Source of the DNA: Antedon bifida
Taxonomy: Eukaryota; Echinodermata; Crinoidea; Comatulida; Antedonidae
DNA: 64,000 nt
Assembly: GCA_963402885.1 (NCBI GenBank)
Contig: OY727099.1
Span: 18,805,001 to 18,869,000, forward strand
Direction of reading: 5' to 3'
In this document: one piece after another, positions 23,626 through 36,390 of the stretch
Position numbering within the stretch: position 1 is the stretch's first letter
Layout: the number at the start of each line of letters is the position of its first letter
Notes under the pieces: model-generated
What the model was told of the DNA's origin: nothing
The model's input: the letters and a program-made list of their open reading frames with translations, nothing else
The model's database searches: none
Translations under genes and position numbers: made by a program

Positions 23626-26600
23626 TCAGACTTTGCCTTTGACTTGTTCATCTTGGTTCTCTACATCAGAACTAGTTTCTTGACTAACAATAGTGGCTAC
23701 GCTACTTTTCTTTGGCAAACTACAACAACGCTGTTTGTCGCACACGTCTGTCTTGCATTTCAGAACACAGTCGGTGTTGGTTATGTTTGAGTCGGCATAA
23801 TCACGCTATAAAAAAAATGAAACATTTATATTCTTACTACAATTGTATAAAATTATCGTAATTGTATAAGATAGAAAAAAAACTATGGAAAGAAAATGGT
23901 ACCAAATGGCAAAAATATGACAACAAATTTGTTCAAAGAACCAATTTCTTTCCTTTCATCAGAATTAAGTTTAACACACCATTATTGCCAAATACTATAT
24001 TGTTATGTATGATCAAACAAGTTTGACGAATCGATTTATTCACATGAAAACATAATACATAAATAATATCATTGTGAAGATTGTTCTTGGTTTGTGTGTT
24101 GGTAGCGAGACATCAGAAAGAGATTCAAAGCATTCAACATCACCTAAATAGATTTACAATGCTGTTGATGGTGGTTGTACAGTATCACTGAAATATTTGT
24201 TCAATCTAGTTCTAGTAAGTGTTGTTTTTTTAAATTTTGTAATATTCTCTTCCCGAAGATTATCTTTATTTAACCGAGGCAGGCTAATTCGGTGGCGTTA
24301 AGGGGAACAAAAATTACCAGAGTGGAATTCTACTAGATTTTTTACATAACCTGGGTAGGAGTGAAATGTTTGTACAGTACTCCCAACATTTTCTCACCTC
24401 AGGCCAAAGCAAGGGTTTTAGGTGAGGATTGATTGCTTCCATTCCCTTCCCTTCCATTCCCTTCCTATTTGATATCCTGGATACAAAATTGCAGGAAGTG
24501 ATGCTAATAGAGAGTTTAATCACTGATAACCACAACAAAATTGTAGTAAAATACCTATAAACCAGAAAAATATCCTAAAAAACTTACAACAAATTCAGGT
24601 TGAATGGTTGTGGAGTGGATTCCACGTTTGTGAAAGAACTCCTTAATAGTCTCAGACATGGCCATGTATTCATCTACCTCACCAGTGACTATAATATGAG
24701 CGGTGGCTATAGTCAAGTTCGTCGTCAATTGCCAAACATGGAATTCGTGTAACCTTATATTTGGAAACTGAAACAGTAAGTCAAAAATATAAATATATTA
24801 AAATATATAATAAAATTCAAATGAGAAAATTTTTATGAAAGATAAATCGCTGATATGTTTAAAGTTGCTGAACCCCTCCCCCATTTTAATATGTTGTATT
24901 TGGTCCCCTCACCCAGTTGATACAATATGTTGTACTTGGTATCTCCACACCCCCCCCCCCCCACCCCACTCCCAACCCAGCCTCTTACAAGCAATGCCTA
25001 TTTGAATAATAGAGAGGTACCCAACATGTGCAACACAAAGGTTGATTCCAATCACTTTAAATTGTCTCTTATAAATGGTTGGAAATATACCATAGCTATT
25101 CAACCAATCAGAAGTCATGAATTAAAATATGTATAATAAGAGATTGACACTAAAACGCACCTTTTCTTCCAAAGAACTCTCAATGTTTTGAACATCTAAA
25201 TGTGATGGAATGGACTGCATAAGGATCATTGCTGATTGTTTCACTGAAAAAAAATATATATAATGAATAATAATTGTGTAGCAAATATCATAAATGATTA
25301 AAGATGTATTTTGTCAAAATACATGAAAAATGAAGATTAATTAAAACAGACTTTGAATAGGCCATCAAGTCAATCACATGTTTTCACTTATAAAAAAACA
25401 AAATAAACGGTTAAATTCAACAAAACATCCATTGACATCTAGTCAATTTGTATATTTTTGCTTTAAATTACATTTTTTTCAGGTAACAGTTTTTTTAGAT
25501 CCAATTTTTGGTAAAAGTGAATGTGACATTAAAATGGCATATTAAACATTTTTTTAGAGGGACAATATATCTTTAAGAACTTGGGCGTGTGCATTAATAA
25601 CCTTGTAAGGATAAATAGCTTATGTTCCGCTGGTTGAGCACTCGGTCATCACAGTTCAAGAGAAATTATTCAATGAGATATTTGCAAAAAGCATATATTT
25701 TCACTTGCCTTGTAAGACTGACTGAGTATTAAGTACAGTAGAAACTATTAGGGGGACAACTTCAAGACTTAAAAAAGTGTCTCATAATAGGTGTGTTCCC
25801 TAATAGAGGTTGGCTACAGTGCTAAAACGTCTCTCATTCCTTTTATCTCCTACAGTAAATACAGTAGAAGTGTCCTAAATGAGGGGTTCTACTGTCAGCC
25901 CCTGTTGTTGTGGACAGACATATGAAAGTTGTTTGTGGCAGCTACAACACAACACAACACAACAACAAAAGTGATCTTTAGGGGAGAAGAAATGTTTTGC
26001 ATGTCATCCACACCTGTGTACAATTCATCCCAGTAGGCTGCAGTTGTAGGTCATTTGTAGTTCATCCTATCATTGTTTCAGGACTCCTAGCTCCTTATTT
26101 TACTTATATATATTTTGTATGTTATTGTAATGTTATGTGAGCGATTGTGCCATGTGTCATGAATTTCCGCAAAGACCAAATAAATCTGAATATGGTCTTC
26201 CAGTCATTAAGATTTGTTAACATATACTTCCTAATTCCCTTGACTGTGCCCCTTCAGACATTATTTTGTATGTGTGTTGCTACTTTGTTTTGTATTGTAC
26301 ATTAACAATAGATGCTTTTTTTAGAAAATAATTCCATTTTTGGGCAACTATTGTGTTTTTTTATATGAAATCTAATTATTATAATATATTATATTTTGAA
26401 AATTAGTTCTTATAACTCTATTAAATGACAGTCATAAATAATTATTATTATGACGTAATAGCTCAGATCATGAAACGTTATATTTTAGTATATAATGGTT
26501 GCTCTCTGCAAATATTATTATGCTTATCATGAAATTGGATAATAAATTATAGTTATTATCAGGTGATAAAAGTATTGCTGGTGCTTCTGCCTTAAAGGTT

Positions 26601-29600
26601 TTTCATAAAACCAGCTATTTATTAATAAACAGTTCCTTTCAAATGGCGAAATACAACAAAGAGATTCCCATCATGCCTCATCAGACTAAAATGCATCTTA
26701 CATTGTGTATTATCATCAGTCCATTTGATCTTAAATTTGGTAAAGGTATACAGTAACCTCAGAATATTCAACTGTGGTAAGAGACTTTGCAGGGGCCTGC
26801 AGACTCAAAGAATCTTTACTTACGGTAACACCTAACAAAAGGTGGTGACACCAGTGCAAATGGAAGTAGCATATAGTTGTTTTCAAATAGTGTAAATTGT
26901 GATTGTGTACAGAAAAGTTTGTAGTGTAAAAGGGATATAAGATAATGCCTACAAAAGGGCCATTCCATGCCAAATCAACCAGTAGCTCTAGGTTCAACAT
27001 CTGTGATTTTGCTAAAACCAATCAAATATACCTTGATGGGTTTAATGAAAATTCAGTTCAAAATTCACATTACTATAGTTTAAAAGTTACAGCCACTTAA
27101 AAATGTGCCACAGCCCTTATTCTTGGTCACAAATCAATCTTTTATTACTTTAGTGTTTTCATTTAGCAATAATCATGAATTTAAATATTGGGACTAAAAA
27201 ATGCAGTTCAAGCTAAGTTTTGGCTCTACTTTCAGAACCTGTCAATGAAATTGTGATAGAAGCAAGCTAAAAACAGTTTTAGGGGTTTGAAAATGCATTT
27301 CTATTTTGCAAATCACATTTGTTCAAGATTTGACTTTCAATTGTAGGGCTTTCCCCATGTCTGTTAAATTGATTGCTTTGGCATGGAATGACCAAAAAAA
27401 ACCCCAAAACTATTCAAAGCTTGGTCCTCACTAGGATGCAATGTAAGTAATTTGACCAATCACAATGCGATGGATCATCATCGCATTTGATTGGTCAACT
27501 CACTTGTATTGCGCATAGCTCAGAGTGGGAACTAAGCTTTAAGTCCTGCTCAGTACTTACATAATGGAATCGAAGTCGTTAAAATAATGACACATATAAA
27601 AATGCTCATGGCTGGATCAACGTAAAACCTCCATTCTCCTTCAGCTAACCAGATGATTAAGGCACTTATGATGACGACCACAGAGCCAAGAGCATCACCT
27701 AGTACGTGCAAGAAGACGCCTCGCATATTTAATTGTGTACCAGATGCTACGGAAAGAAGAACAATTTTTTAAATAAAGAATTTAAGCATGATAAGAAAAC
27801 ATTATAAATACTGTACACTATTTGTTTCAATTTTGGGCAGGATACATTAGTTTCATGCAAGCAGCATGAGACTTGCGCATTTGAAGCCCCTCTTGCACTC
27901 ATGTATCTACAAAACTCACACTTCTTATATTCAATTGGTCTATAACAATATTTGGTACCTGGAAGTATGATGTAAATTGCTTGTTTCTAAACCTAGTGTA
28001 GGTTTTTAAGTGTAGTTGTTGTTTGTGTTTATACAGTATTTATCTGACATTAGTTATGTATTGGTTTACCTACAGGTCATACATGTATTTGTTTAAAATG
28101 TGAAGTCTCTTTCAAATCTCCTTCAAAATTTCGCACCTGAACCACAAGGCCAGATTTACACCTAAAACGTTTAACCTAATAATTACAAACTACTAAATCC
28201 TTAATTAAGCTTCTTTGGTACAAGAGCACTGATTGGCATACATTGTATTAATACAGTGGAGTCCCTATTTAAGGACCATTGGGACCCAAGAAAGTATCCT
28301 CTTAATAACAGGTTTGTCCCCTGAATAGTTGGTGGCTTTAGTGTTAAAAACATGTATTTCTCCTTGTTTGTTTCATGGGAAAGTGTCCCAAGAGAGGTGT
28401 TCTACTGTATTGACAATGGGTTGGGAAGTCAGCCACGGGTGTATTTGTGTATAAAAAAGTATGCACAATTTTAATAAAAATTGATTGAGTGATGATTAGG
28501 GTAAATTAACAAATGTTTATACCTTTTAAAATCAGTATATTATTAACATTTTCGTTTACAATATTGTAAAAGGTTTGTGAAAAATGTGTATGCATGTGTG
28601 TTTTTGAGTACAGGAAAAAACTTACCAATTGCTTCCTCTTCGTCAAAAGTACTCTTACAATTCTGAGCCTCAAAATCAACTACAGCATGTTCTGTAACAT
28701 CCCCTTTAAGGTTTGTACCATTTGCTGTTCCATTTTCCTTGTTTAACAATGTTACTACTACGTCATTATTGTCTGAAATTCCTTTATAAGCAACATCAGA
28801 TTCTATCTTGGTCGAGTGGTTTTTTCCTTCTCCTCCATGGCTGTGTCCTCCGTGGCTGTGCCCACCGCCACCATGGCTGTGTCCATGACCTGAAATAAGT
28901 AAAATTGTACATACAGTAATAAAACTATAAAAAACACATGGTTATACTTAAACAATTTGTTGTTTTATCAACTGCAACCAATGAATTAACTACTTTGATC
29001 TTGTTGTTTAAGGAGTATAGACTGTTGGTAAGTTACTGTACATTAGGCAAGAAACACATTTCCTGTCAATCATAGACTAATGAAACATTATTGAGTCCAA
29101 TGAAATAGTTAAATACATGCACTGAAGTGAAAGTTGGAACAAAGTTGGAATATAGAAGAGGCCATTAAAATGCATTAATTTTTAAACTACAGCCACTATA
29201 CAAAACCATTCACACAATGGCATGAAATCATTTCATTATTATAACATTGTTTACCATCCATTATCCATTTACTGTACGTATCATATTATTTTGGTCAATT
29301 AAGATTGATTAAGATACAGTTTAGTTATGGACCTTGTTGTACAGTAATAATAATAATAAATAATATGGATTGATAAAGCGCACATACCACTCAAGAGTGC
29401 TCAAGGCGTGTTAAAAAAAATGAAATTCAATACAATATCTGGCTTGTACATGAGGCTACTGCTGGGAAACTGACATGCCGATATTTTAATTACATTTTTT
29501 ACCACGGAGGCCCAGATATATTCATCGCTGTTCTTCCCTGCACATGTAAAGATAATACAAACAATCTTTAACAATATTATTTATCAAAATGGGCCACTGT

Positions 29601-32600
29601 TTTCTATGGCAACAGATCATTTATCTTTTCTTCTGCTCGTCTTTGGAATGATCTGCCACAAGCTTTTAAAGAGGCAACATCAATCGATATTTTAAAATAT
29701 CAACATCTTTTTACTTCTTATTTTGGTAGGATAGGACAATTGATACTACTATAGACAGATGCCTTTTTCAATCGAGCTCATGAATTCTTTTTGGTCGACC
29801 TCTGATTTAGGAGCTTCCGAGTGCTGTGAGAACGGAGTGGTATAAATCGTTCCTCTGCTTCTTCTTAATTTTTTTGGTTATCTTAGGATATTTAATGGAT
29901 CATTTTTGTGTGTAAAGCGCTTAGAAACGGCATTATGCGCTATAAAACTACCATTATTATTAATGTACAGTAAATAATAATACAGTACACATACAGGCAT
30001 ATGTGAAATTCTAAACCGCCTGATGAAATACTGACTAATGATTAATTAATTTTGTTTAATGATCAAATGATTGTAGGGTCGTGGACGAATGAATGTAGGC
30101 ACCAAAATTATTGCATTCAAGTGCACCTTTATAATGCAAGGCTAGGTTTTTAATATTCAGTCTTGGGTATAGTCAAAGCAACATTTGACTGGCTACAGTA
30201 TGTCTAGGGTTGTGTGATTCAATTATTAGAAAGATAGTTCAGAGTTAAATTATAAAGAATTTTATACAATGTAAAGTACAATATAAGATAAACAGGCACA
30301 ATGCAACAGCAGCTATTGAACCATGACATCAACAAATTGATAAAATATATAGCTTAGGGCAATTTTGCAGTCACTTGTGTAATAAAATATTATTGAATTA
30401 ATAATAAACTAAAATCAGTGGAAATAAATAAAACTACTAGGGTCAATCTAGATAGAAGTCATTAAATGAAAACAAGTGAGTTTAATTGCTTCCAGCCAGC
30501 TACCATGATATTTCAACCATAATATTATCTACATTTAGAACGAGTTATCAGTTAAGTTATCTGTGCAAACGAAAGATGCATAATAGGCTAAAATATGAGT
30601 GTGATTTTATTTTTTAAAATGCGACCATGAAAAATGGCAGAAAGAATGCAATTTCGAAAAAAAGGTCAACCTTGAAGAGTGCGGAACCATGGAGTAACTA
30701 ATTTAAAATTATAAATATTCTAAGAAAAGAATGATTGAAATGGAAGGATGTTCATCCAAGTGAAAGTCTTTAATTAATGTTTCACAATTTAGTATTAATT
30801 AATCAGCAGATTATGTAAATAAGCATCAATTAAAAACTGGGAAGTTATCAATTCCTCCATGATTTAAATATGTTTACAACAATAATACAATTACTGTACA
30901 ACAGCTGTTGTTACTGTACACCAGACAAATAAATAACATAATTTGACATCCAAGTAGTTAAAAGATTCAATCATATTGTATTCAAATTAAATTCTGTCTG
31001 GGAGAGATATTGAATCAGTGTCAATGTCAGTTAACTCAGGTAAGAGCACTTATTCATAGACTACTGCACACTGAACACTATTTTGCAACCCTAGGAGTAA
31101 ATGGATGGATCCATTGTCTGACAGGGGTGTTGAATGCATTTTTTTTGAGACACAAAAAAAGATAAAAATTACCATGTGAACTGAACAAAAGGAGTCCAAG
31201 CAGATTAACGACAAGGCCTGCTGTACCAACGCCAAGAACAAGTTTCGGCTGCTGCACTTCAATTTCCTTCTCTATAAAACGCTGTAATGCTTCAACGAAT
31301 ATCGTGAAACATAAAGCAACCAGAAATACGCCATTCACAAGCGCACCAACGATTTCAGCCCTCACCCATCCGTAGGTGTTACGTGAAGTTTCAAGTTTTG
31401 AAACCTAAAATAAACAAGAAATATTTATAAAAAACAAAAAAAGAATGTGTTGGCAGTAAAGTGCTAAATATATTTCCCCTTGTTAAGTTGTTCCTTTCAC
31501 AAGAAAGTGTTTCCTTAGGACAGTACAGGACAGAATGCAAAAATCCCAATGCATTCAACATGTTGTCGTTGCTGCGTTGAACGGCTTTCAATGTATAATT
31601 GTTTATTTAATGAATTTATCATTATAATCAGCATGTCATTGTCAATTAAACAATGAGTTATTTCAACTCTAGCTGCTGCTGGCCTATTTTGGCCGATTCC
31701 ACGCCTGAACGATCATCATTAACAATAGGCAAAATAGCAGACCAGATATTTTAATAGAGTTTTAAAAATATGAAGCTTACTGTATCTCATATCTTTTTAT
31801 GTAGTGAACGGACAGTTACCAAATAAATAACAATAAAATAAAACTCACATAGAACATGGATTTTTGTTTAATGTTTACAGTCATGATATAATACCTTTTT
31901 CCTGAGGTGTTTAAGTGGCTATTCACAATTTGAATAGGCCATGGAGAATTCCTACTGAGTATTATTATTTTTATTTATAAATAAGACCTGAAAATTACTG
32001 TTTTTTTTTAAATTATAATTTTACCCAGGAACTACAGTACTGAAAGTAAACAAAACTAGGAAAATCACAGGAGAAATTCCTGACATACTGTATACTATCT
32101 TTATCAAAACAGAATATTTCAACAATATAAATAGATCTGCTTCAGTGCTTCCCAAAAAACAAGATATTAATAATATTATTATTATTAATCGATGTAGTCA
32201 CAATGGTTCCTTTATACTGCACAGTGCATACCATAACCTCGAAAAGAAGCCAATGGGATTCATATTTTCCATGACTCAAAGGTGAGCTTCTTTTCGGGTG
32301 AGCTTCTTTTCGAGTGGGTTTCTTTTCGAGATAGGCTTCTTTTCAAGATTACTTTTGCAAACTAAAGAAGTAGGGGCTTCTTTTCCAATTGAATGCTGTC
32401 AATTTGTAAATTGCTATACTACCATACAGTAATATGATTTTTGAAACATTCCATACCAATATATTTGGCAACAAAGAATATACAAGATGCAATCAAAGTA
32501 CTCTTTGGAAAATAATCAATACATATGAGTAATGACTATGAATGTTGAGATAATTAAGGGCTGTAGGTCGTTGTTTAGGATTGTAAGGCTAGTAATATGA

Positions 32601-34737
32601 ACAACATGATCATACACATTCCAATTCATTTGACCTTCAAAAATATAGTCTACAGTATACAGTAAGAAATGACGTATCTATGCGCAACCTTTCATAGCCT
32701 ACGCGTAGTAATTGTTCTGACGTGTAGCCTACGACGTATTTTTATGATAATTATCTACCGTATGGGTCGATCGTAGGGTGGTTCGCAAAGTTAATAAACA
32801 CCATTGTCATCGCCTTTAGAAGCATGGACAATGCACATAAACATTCCATGTTATTACAGCATTGTAAAGAAAAAGGCCCAGAATTTGAAAAACATGTGAG
32901 ACATGGGATCAGTTTAGAGAGTACTGTAGTGTAACTGTAAGTTTCATGTCATGTGGCCCAAATAAATCCAGGTACATAACACGATCTTTTTTTTAATGCT
33001 ATAGGGAAACGGAAGAGGAGGTATTTCCTATGTTTACATCTTACTGTCAAGATAATGTCTAGATAAGTTTTGTTAATGGCAGGGATGTCACCAGCATGTC
33101 ATGAGTGGTGGTTGGCGACCCGGACCGGCTACTCCGCCAAACCCACGCATTTCATAATAAGGTCGGAAAAAATGCATTACGATGTTTTTTGTGAGGTAAC
33201 AAGGTGTGTACAACTAAATTAATGAGTCAATTTTGACTGACGGAGGACTAAGTTGTAAATTACTCGGAAGCATTTATTAATAAATATTAATCGTAATCGT
33301 TTTTTCATGGTGTTTTTTTATCTACTAGACGCGAATATATATATATAAATAGAAATTTCCCATGGTAGAGGCATGATGGCACCACACGGTGAACCACAAA
33401 TGTCAATGAACTAGTACTAGTATAGGCTTAGGCCAACTTCTAAAAATAAAACGTCCAGTCGATCCAGAAACGATGCCGACAACAAAAGATCGTTAACACT
33501 CTAAATACAGTATCGGAACGTCGATCGTGCGCACAGACCTAGATTTTTTTTGTGGCTCATATGGCAGGCCTGGAAACGTGTACCTAGATTGTGTGTCACG
33601 TGACATGAAACGCGATACTCTCTACTCTAAATTAACTGTTCCCACCACCACACGTAGCACATGTTTTTTTCACTCAAAATTAATTATGGTGGGGTTACAG
33701 AATACTAGGGCCATTTTCATTACAGTGACATGTCGTAATAATTGAATAGGCCTATGTTAAATCTTAACATGGAATATATTGATTTTGCATATATTTTGTT
33801 TATGTTTACGTCGGCATATTTATTTATAATTCGCTAAGCCAAGTGGCAAGGTAGGATTAAAAAAAAATTAGCGTAAGCCTAGGCCGCCGAAACTAGACTC
33901 CACTCCGATGACGATTCTTGGGCGCATGATGTCGTCTCGTCCTGCAAAATTAGGCTAATGTGTCGTCTCCTACTAGGCCTAGCCTTAGGTAGGATTTTTA
34001 GGCAGCGCTGATTTTAATTAGTGAACAGTACATTGTTAATTTGCATTGTCCATGCGTTTTCTAAAGGCGATGACAATGTTGTTTATTAACTCTACGAACC
34101 ACCCTACGATCGACGCGTTGATAATTATAATAACAATACATCGTATCGTAGTAGTAAGTTACGAACAATAGGCTATACGATCTACATGCGTAAATATAGT
34201 GGTGGTCGGCATCATGAAAATGGTGGTCGGAAATTCCGAGTGGTGGACGGGGCCGTCCATCGCCGACCACCGTGGTGACATCCCTGTAATGGTATTGTAC
34301 TGTATGACAGAGGTGCGTCATTTACAAATAATTAATGATGCAGGGGTGCATAAAAAAAACCTAAAATGGTACTGTACATCACCCCAATGAACAGTGGTAA
34401 ATCAATGTCCGTCACTTTACCATCCACCCAGGTTAGGGAACAATCGGGGTCAACAAGCCGCACATCGTAAAAATGACGCACCTCTCTCAGGGGTCATACA
34501 GTGTGTCATACAATTGAAAATATTAAAAATGTAACAATTATGTCTAAAAAAATAGCTCACCTTTATTGCCACAAAACCAACTATTAACGAAACAATATCC
34601 GAGAGCATGTGGAATGAATCGGCAACAAGAGCCATTGAATCGGTAATATAACCCGTCGTAATCTCCGCTATAAAAAATATTGATGTCATCACCATCATAC
34701 AAATAAGACGACATGATTTTCCTGAGAAACGTCCCAT
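23626..34737 (-). CDS. SLC30A1: Zinc transporter 1-type cation diffusion facilitator (ZnT1/SLC30A1 subfamily)
   Basis: Seven exons: 34737-34561, 31404-31173, 28889-28626, 27746-27561, 25243-25161, 24767-24588 and 23805-23626. All are GT/AG with matching phases, giving 433 aa. The CDF fold is complete. TM2 carries DSFHMLSD (H43, D47) and TM5 carries HVLGD (H238, D242), which together make the HD-HD zinc site. RAEIVGALVNGVFL marks TM3. The TM4-TM5 cytosolic loop starts with a His-rich run (GHGHSHGGGGHSHGG) and an acidic stretch. The C-terminal domain has LHEFHVWQL and GIHSTTIQPEF. The tail has several Cys and the CDKQRCC segment, resembling the Cys-rich tail of ZnT1. Such proteins exchange cytosolic Zn2+ for protons, mostly at the plasma membrane. 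SLC30A10, a close paralogue with manganese preference, cannot be fully excluded, but the HD-HD site argues for zinc. Introns are 0.4-3.2 kb and full of repeats. Confidence 0.94.
25298..25576. mobile_element. TTAA-flanked MITE (family A-like) in SLC30A1
   Basis: It begins TTAAAGATGTATTTTGTCAA and ends AGAGGGACAATATATCTTTAA-like sequence. It shares ATGAAAAATGAAGATTA with relatives at 16798 and 21660. Confidence 0.7.
25600..26062 (+). mobile_element. tRNA-derived SINE, split by a nested MITE
   Basis: The head (TGGTTGAGCACTCGGTC, then CACAGTTCAAGAG as box B) lies at about 25620-25675. The tail (CAGCCCCTGTTGTTGTGGAC ... TCCACACCTGTGTACAATTC) resumes at 25895. The same tail is found joined directly to a head in the SINEs at 57419-57741 and 60522-60795. 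A MITE at 25734-25894 separates the two halves. ACACAACACAACAC microsatellite expansion lies near 25945. Confidence 0.7.
25734..25894. mobile_element. MITE with ACAGTAGAAAC / GGTTCTACTGT ends, nested in a SINE
   Basis: The inverted ends are about 9-10 bp. The interior has repeated 'GTGTCC(C/T)AAT(A/G)' style motifs shared with the copy at 28252-28409. Confidence 0.65.
26957..27393. mobile_element. TIR MITE (CCATTCCATGCCAAATCAA ends) in SLC30A1
   Basis: The left end GGCCATTCCATGCCAAATCA and the right end TTTGGCATGGAATGACC are inverted. The ~437-bp element has no coding content. Confidence 0.7.
27416..27540. mobile_element. 125-bp foldback MITE (CCAAT/ATTGG)
   Basis: AAAGCTTGGTCCTCACTAGG is matched inverted by GAGTGGGAACTAAGCTTT. 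Internally, TTTGACCAATCACAATGCGA pairs with TCGCATTTGATTGGTCAA, so the single strand could fold over nearly its full length. Relatives are at 7850-7960 and 60370-60480. It ends 20 bp from the donor of SLC30A1 exon 4. Confidence 0.75.
28252..28409. mobile_element. MITE, TACAGTGGA...TTCTACTGTA ends
   Basis: Same family as 25734-25894: short inverted ends and interior AGTGTCCCAAGAGAGGTGTT. It is in SLC30A1 intron 3 (between exons 3 and 4). Confidence 0.6.
29341..29966 (+). mobile_element. LINE 3' end (C-terminal ORF fragment plus tail)
   Basis: An open stretch at 29589-29740 encodes SSARLWNDLPQAFKEA and then ILKYQHLFTSYF, the typical last residues of CR1/L2/jockey-type ORF2. A non-coding tail follows with AAAGCGCTTAGAAACGGCAT, GCGCTATAAAACTACC and ATTATTATT, a common LINE 3' end. 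The block at 29341-29450 (AAAGCGCACATACCACTCAA) is another repeat tail fused to it. Heavily 5' truncated. Confidence 0.7.
32238..32392. mobile_element. Foldback repeat built of a 16-bp GAGCTTCTTTTCG unit
   Basis: Four head-to-tail units of GGTGAGCTTCTTTTCG (variable first half) lie at 32281-32346. A fifth GGCTTCTTTTC is at 32376. The inverted form CTCGAAAAGAAGCCAAT is at 32238. The layout (short array at an end, inverted partner at the other) resembles the larger elements at 38332-40327 and 45171-45487. It is in SLC30A1 intron 1. Confidence 0.55.
32757..32850 (-). repeat. Inverted partial copy of the 33080-34286 element end
   Basis: TCGATCGTAGGGTGGTTCG, AGTTAATAAACA and CATTGTCATCGCCTTTAGAA are matched on the opposite strand at 34032-34112 with few mismatches. 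This appears to be a truncated family member lying next to the complete one. Confidence 0.7.
33080..34286. mobile_element. Complete 1.2-kb TIR transposon, non-autonomous, with 6-bp duplication
   Basis: The ends are perfect 14-bp inverted repeats, CAGGGATGTCACCA and TGGTGACATCCCTG. TAATGG flanks both sides directly (33074-33079 and 34287-34292). Subterminal GGTGGTCGGCGA-like motifs are repeated at the right end and occur once at the left. CAGGG ends recall hAT elements, but those normally make 8-bp duplications. No transposase frame is visible. It is in SLC30A1 intron 1. Confidence 0.8.
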
Positions 34738-36303
34738 ATTGTTTGTCCTTTATACTTTGAGTAGATAATGTACAGTAAGTTAAAGCTTCGTTTTGTCTCA
34801 GTATGGACTTGCAATAGGTCTGTGTGAACAAAGAAAGAATTCATTTTTAGAATCTAACAAATTGTATGACAGGAAACAATCACTGTTCAGTCGTATAATA
34901 GCTTATTAATTGACTCCCTACTTAAAGTGCAGAGATAGCGATCACAATATCAAAATCTGTGTCTATTTTTGGTGATTACAACCATATAAGAAACTTTAAA
35001 TCAAAATGCAAGCCGACTACTAATTATTATAACGGACTGTACCCGCCTTTAATTTATACCTGTACATTAAAATCGACCGTATACAAGTCTAGTTTTATGA
35101 TATAATTCCATGCCAATAAAACAAAAATAAACAATATACCAGGCTTCTCTAACCTACCTTTTCTTTACTGCCTAGCCTACTCTACCTAGCCTAGGCCTGT
35201 ATTTTAATTTAATATTAATGTATCAGAAATCATTAATTCTTCCTCCTGATTTTATCAAAGAGAAACACACACAGCAGGAAGGACCAGGCTTTGTGCAAAG
35301 CGTGGTATGCAATTTTATATTGGTGCCGTGGGTAGTAGAATGTTAACCTTACCTACCTACAGTACTAGGCCTGGCCATATAGCCTAGTGGTCTAATGGGA
35401 TTCTCGTCTAATAATGCACATCATGATTGGTATAGCCTGGTTAAAAAGGCCAGCAGGCCGGCCAGCCTAGCTAGGCCAGGCAGGCTTATGTCCTACCTAT
35501 TTAACGGAATATTTCGCCTACACATTATCTACTTTATTTACTTAAAATTAAGTACTAATAAATATAATAAGTTACTAACTATCCTTGTGTTTCTGATTCT
35601 ATTTCGTAATATACATTTTTTCACCCGAAACCAAATTCAATTTTCGAGACGACTGCACAAAATCACACACTGTGTCGACTGCAGACTCTTCTATCTCGTG
35701 TGTTTATTGAAAAATCAGCTGTTCGCTTGAAGCGCCCTCTAGTTGCGTTACTTTTAATCTGTCAATTTATTTTGACAGGTCAACCAAGATAAGTGTACAC
35801 TCTTTGGTCAAACTCAATACGAACGCGTTAGTACGCATCATCATGTAAAATTCGTTTTTACATTAAAATATAAATACAAATATAGGCAAGATGTATCTAT
35901 AGAGCTGATGCCCTATAAACAAAAACAGAAAGAAAATATGTTTGGGTTCACACACTCTTATACTTGTTACTTGTCGTTTATTATAATTATCAATCAATAA
36001 TCTTTTATTTCAGCATAACACCATGGAAAATACATACAATACAAAAGAAAACAAAAGCGTCAGCAAAATTCGAAAACTTAAAACACAATGTTCTCAGTAT
36101 CATCATCTGTGTAGAATAAAATACAAAAATCTTGTATCAGATCAGATCAGACAATTCTACAAAATAATACAAAATCATCAGTAATTACAAGTATTAAAAA
36201 CATTATACTCTCAGTATCATCATCATCCATGTAGAATATAGCTCTGAGCCCTTTAAACATGACTGGACAACAGTATTGACCAATTTGTTACTACTCTCTA
36301 CAC
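34738..36303. promoter_or_regulatory. Upstream region of SLC30A1
   Basis: It should hold the 5' UTR and promoter of the minus-strand transporter. No classical metal-response element was identified by eye and no TATA box is assigned. TAGGCCTA-rich sequence lies at 35160-35500. A CG-containing patch at about 35630-35740 may be a promoter core. Confidence 0.35.
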
Positions 36304-36390
36304 ATGGATCCGGTAGCATGTTTTCCTGTAGTATTCATAAAAAGAGGACACGTTCCTTATGACAAATCTGACTGGAACTACAGTGCCGAG
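36304..36390 (+). other. Candidate upstream exon (weak)
   Basis: An ATG-initiated 29-codon open stretch (MDPVACFPVVFIKRGHVPYD...) ends exactly at a strong donor, GAG|GTAAGT. It could be a 5' exon of DNMBP, whose first recognised exon begins at 46255, or of an unseen gene. If joined in phase to 46255 it would run into the TGA at 46291, so it could not add coding sequence to DNMBP. No homology is recognised. Confidence 0.25.

Noticed and set aside
26731..27021. 96-codon minus-strand frame
   Set aside because: It overlaps the inverted end of a MITE and has no domain or splice support.
31050..31365. Two minus-strand frames as independent proteins
   Set aside because: One is SLC30A1 exon 2 read through its donor; the other is a shadow frame.
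35395..35730. 111-codon plus-strand frame upstream of SLC30A1
   Set aside because: It runs through TAGGCCTA low-complexity sequence and has no recognisable domain.
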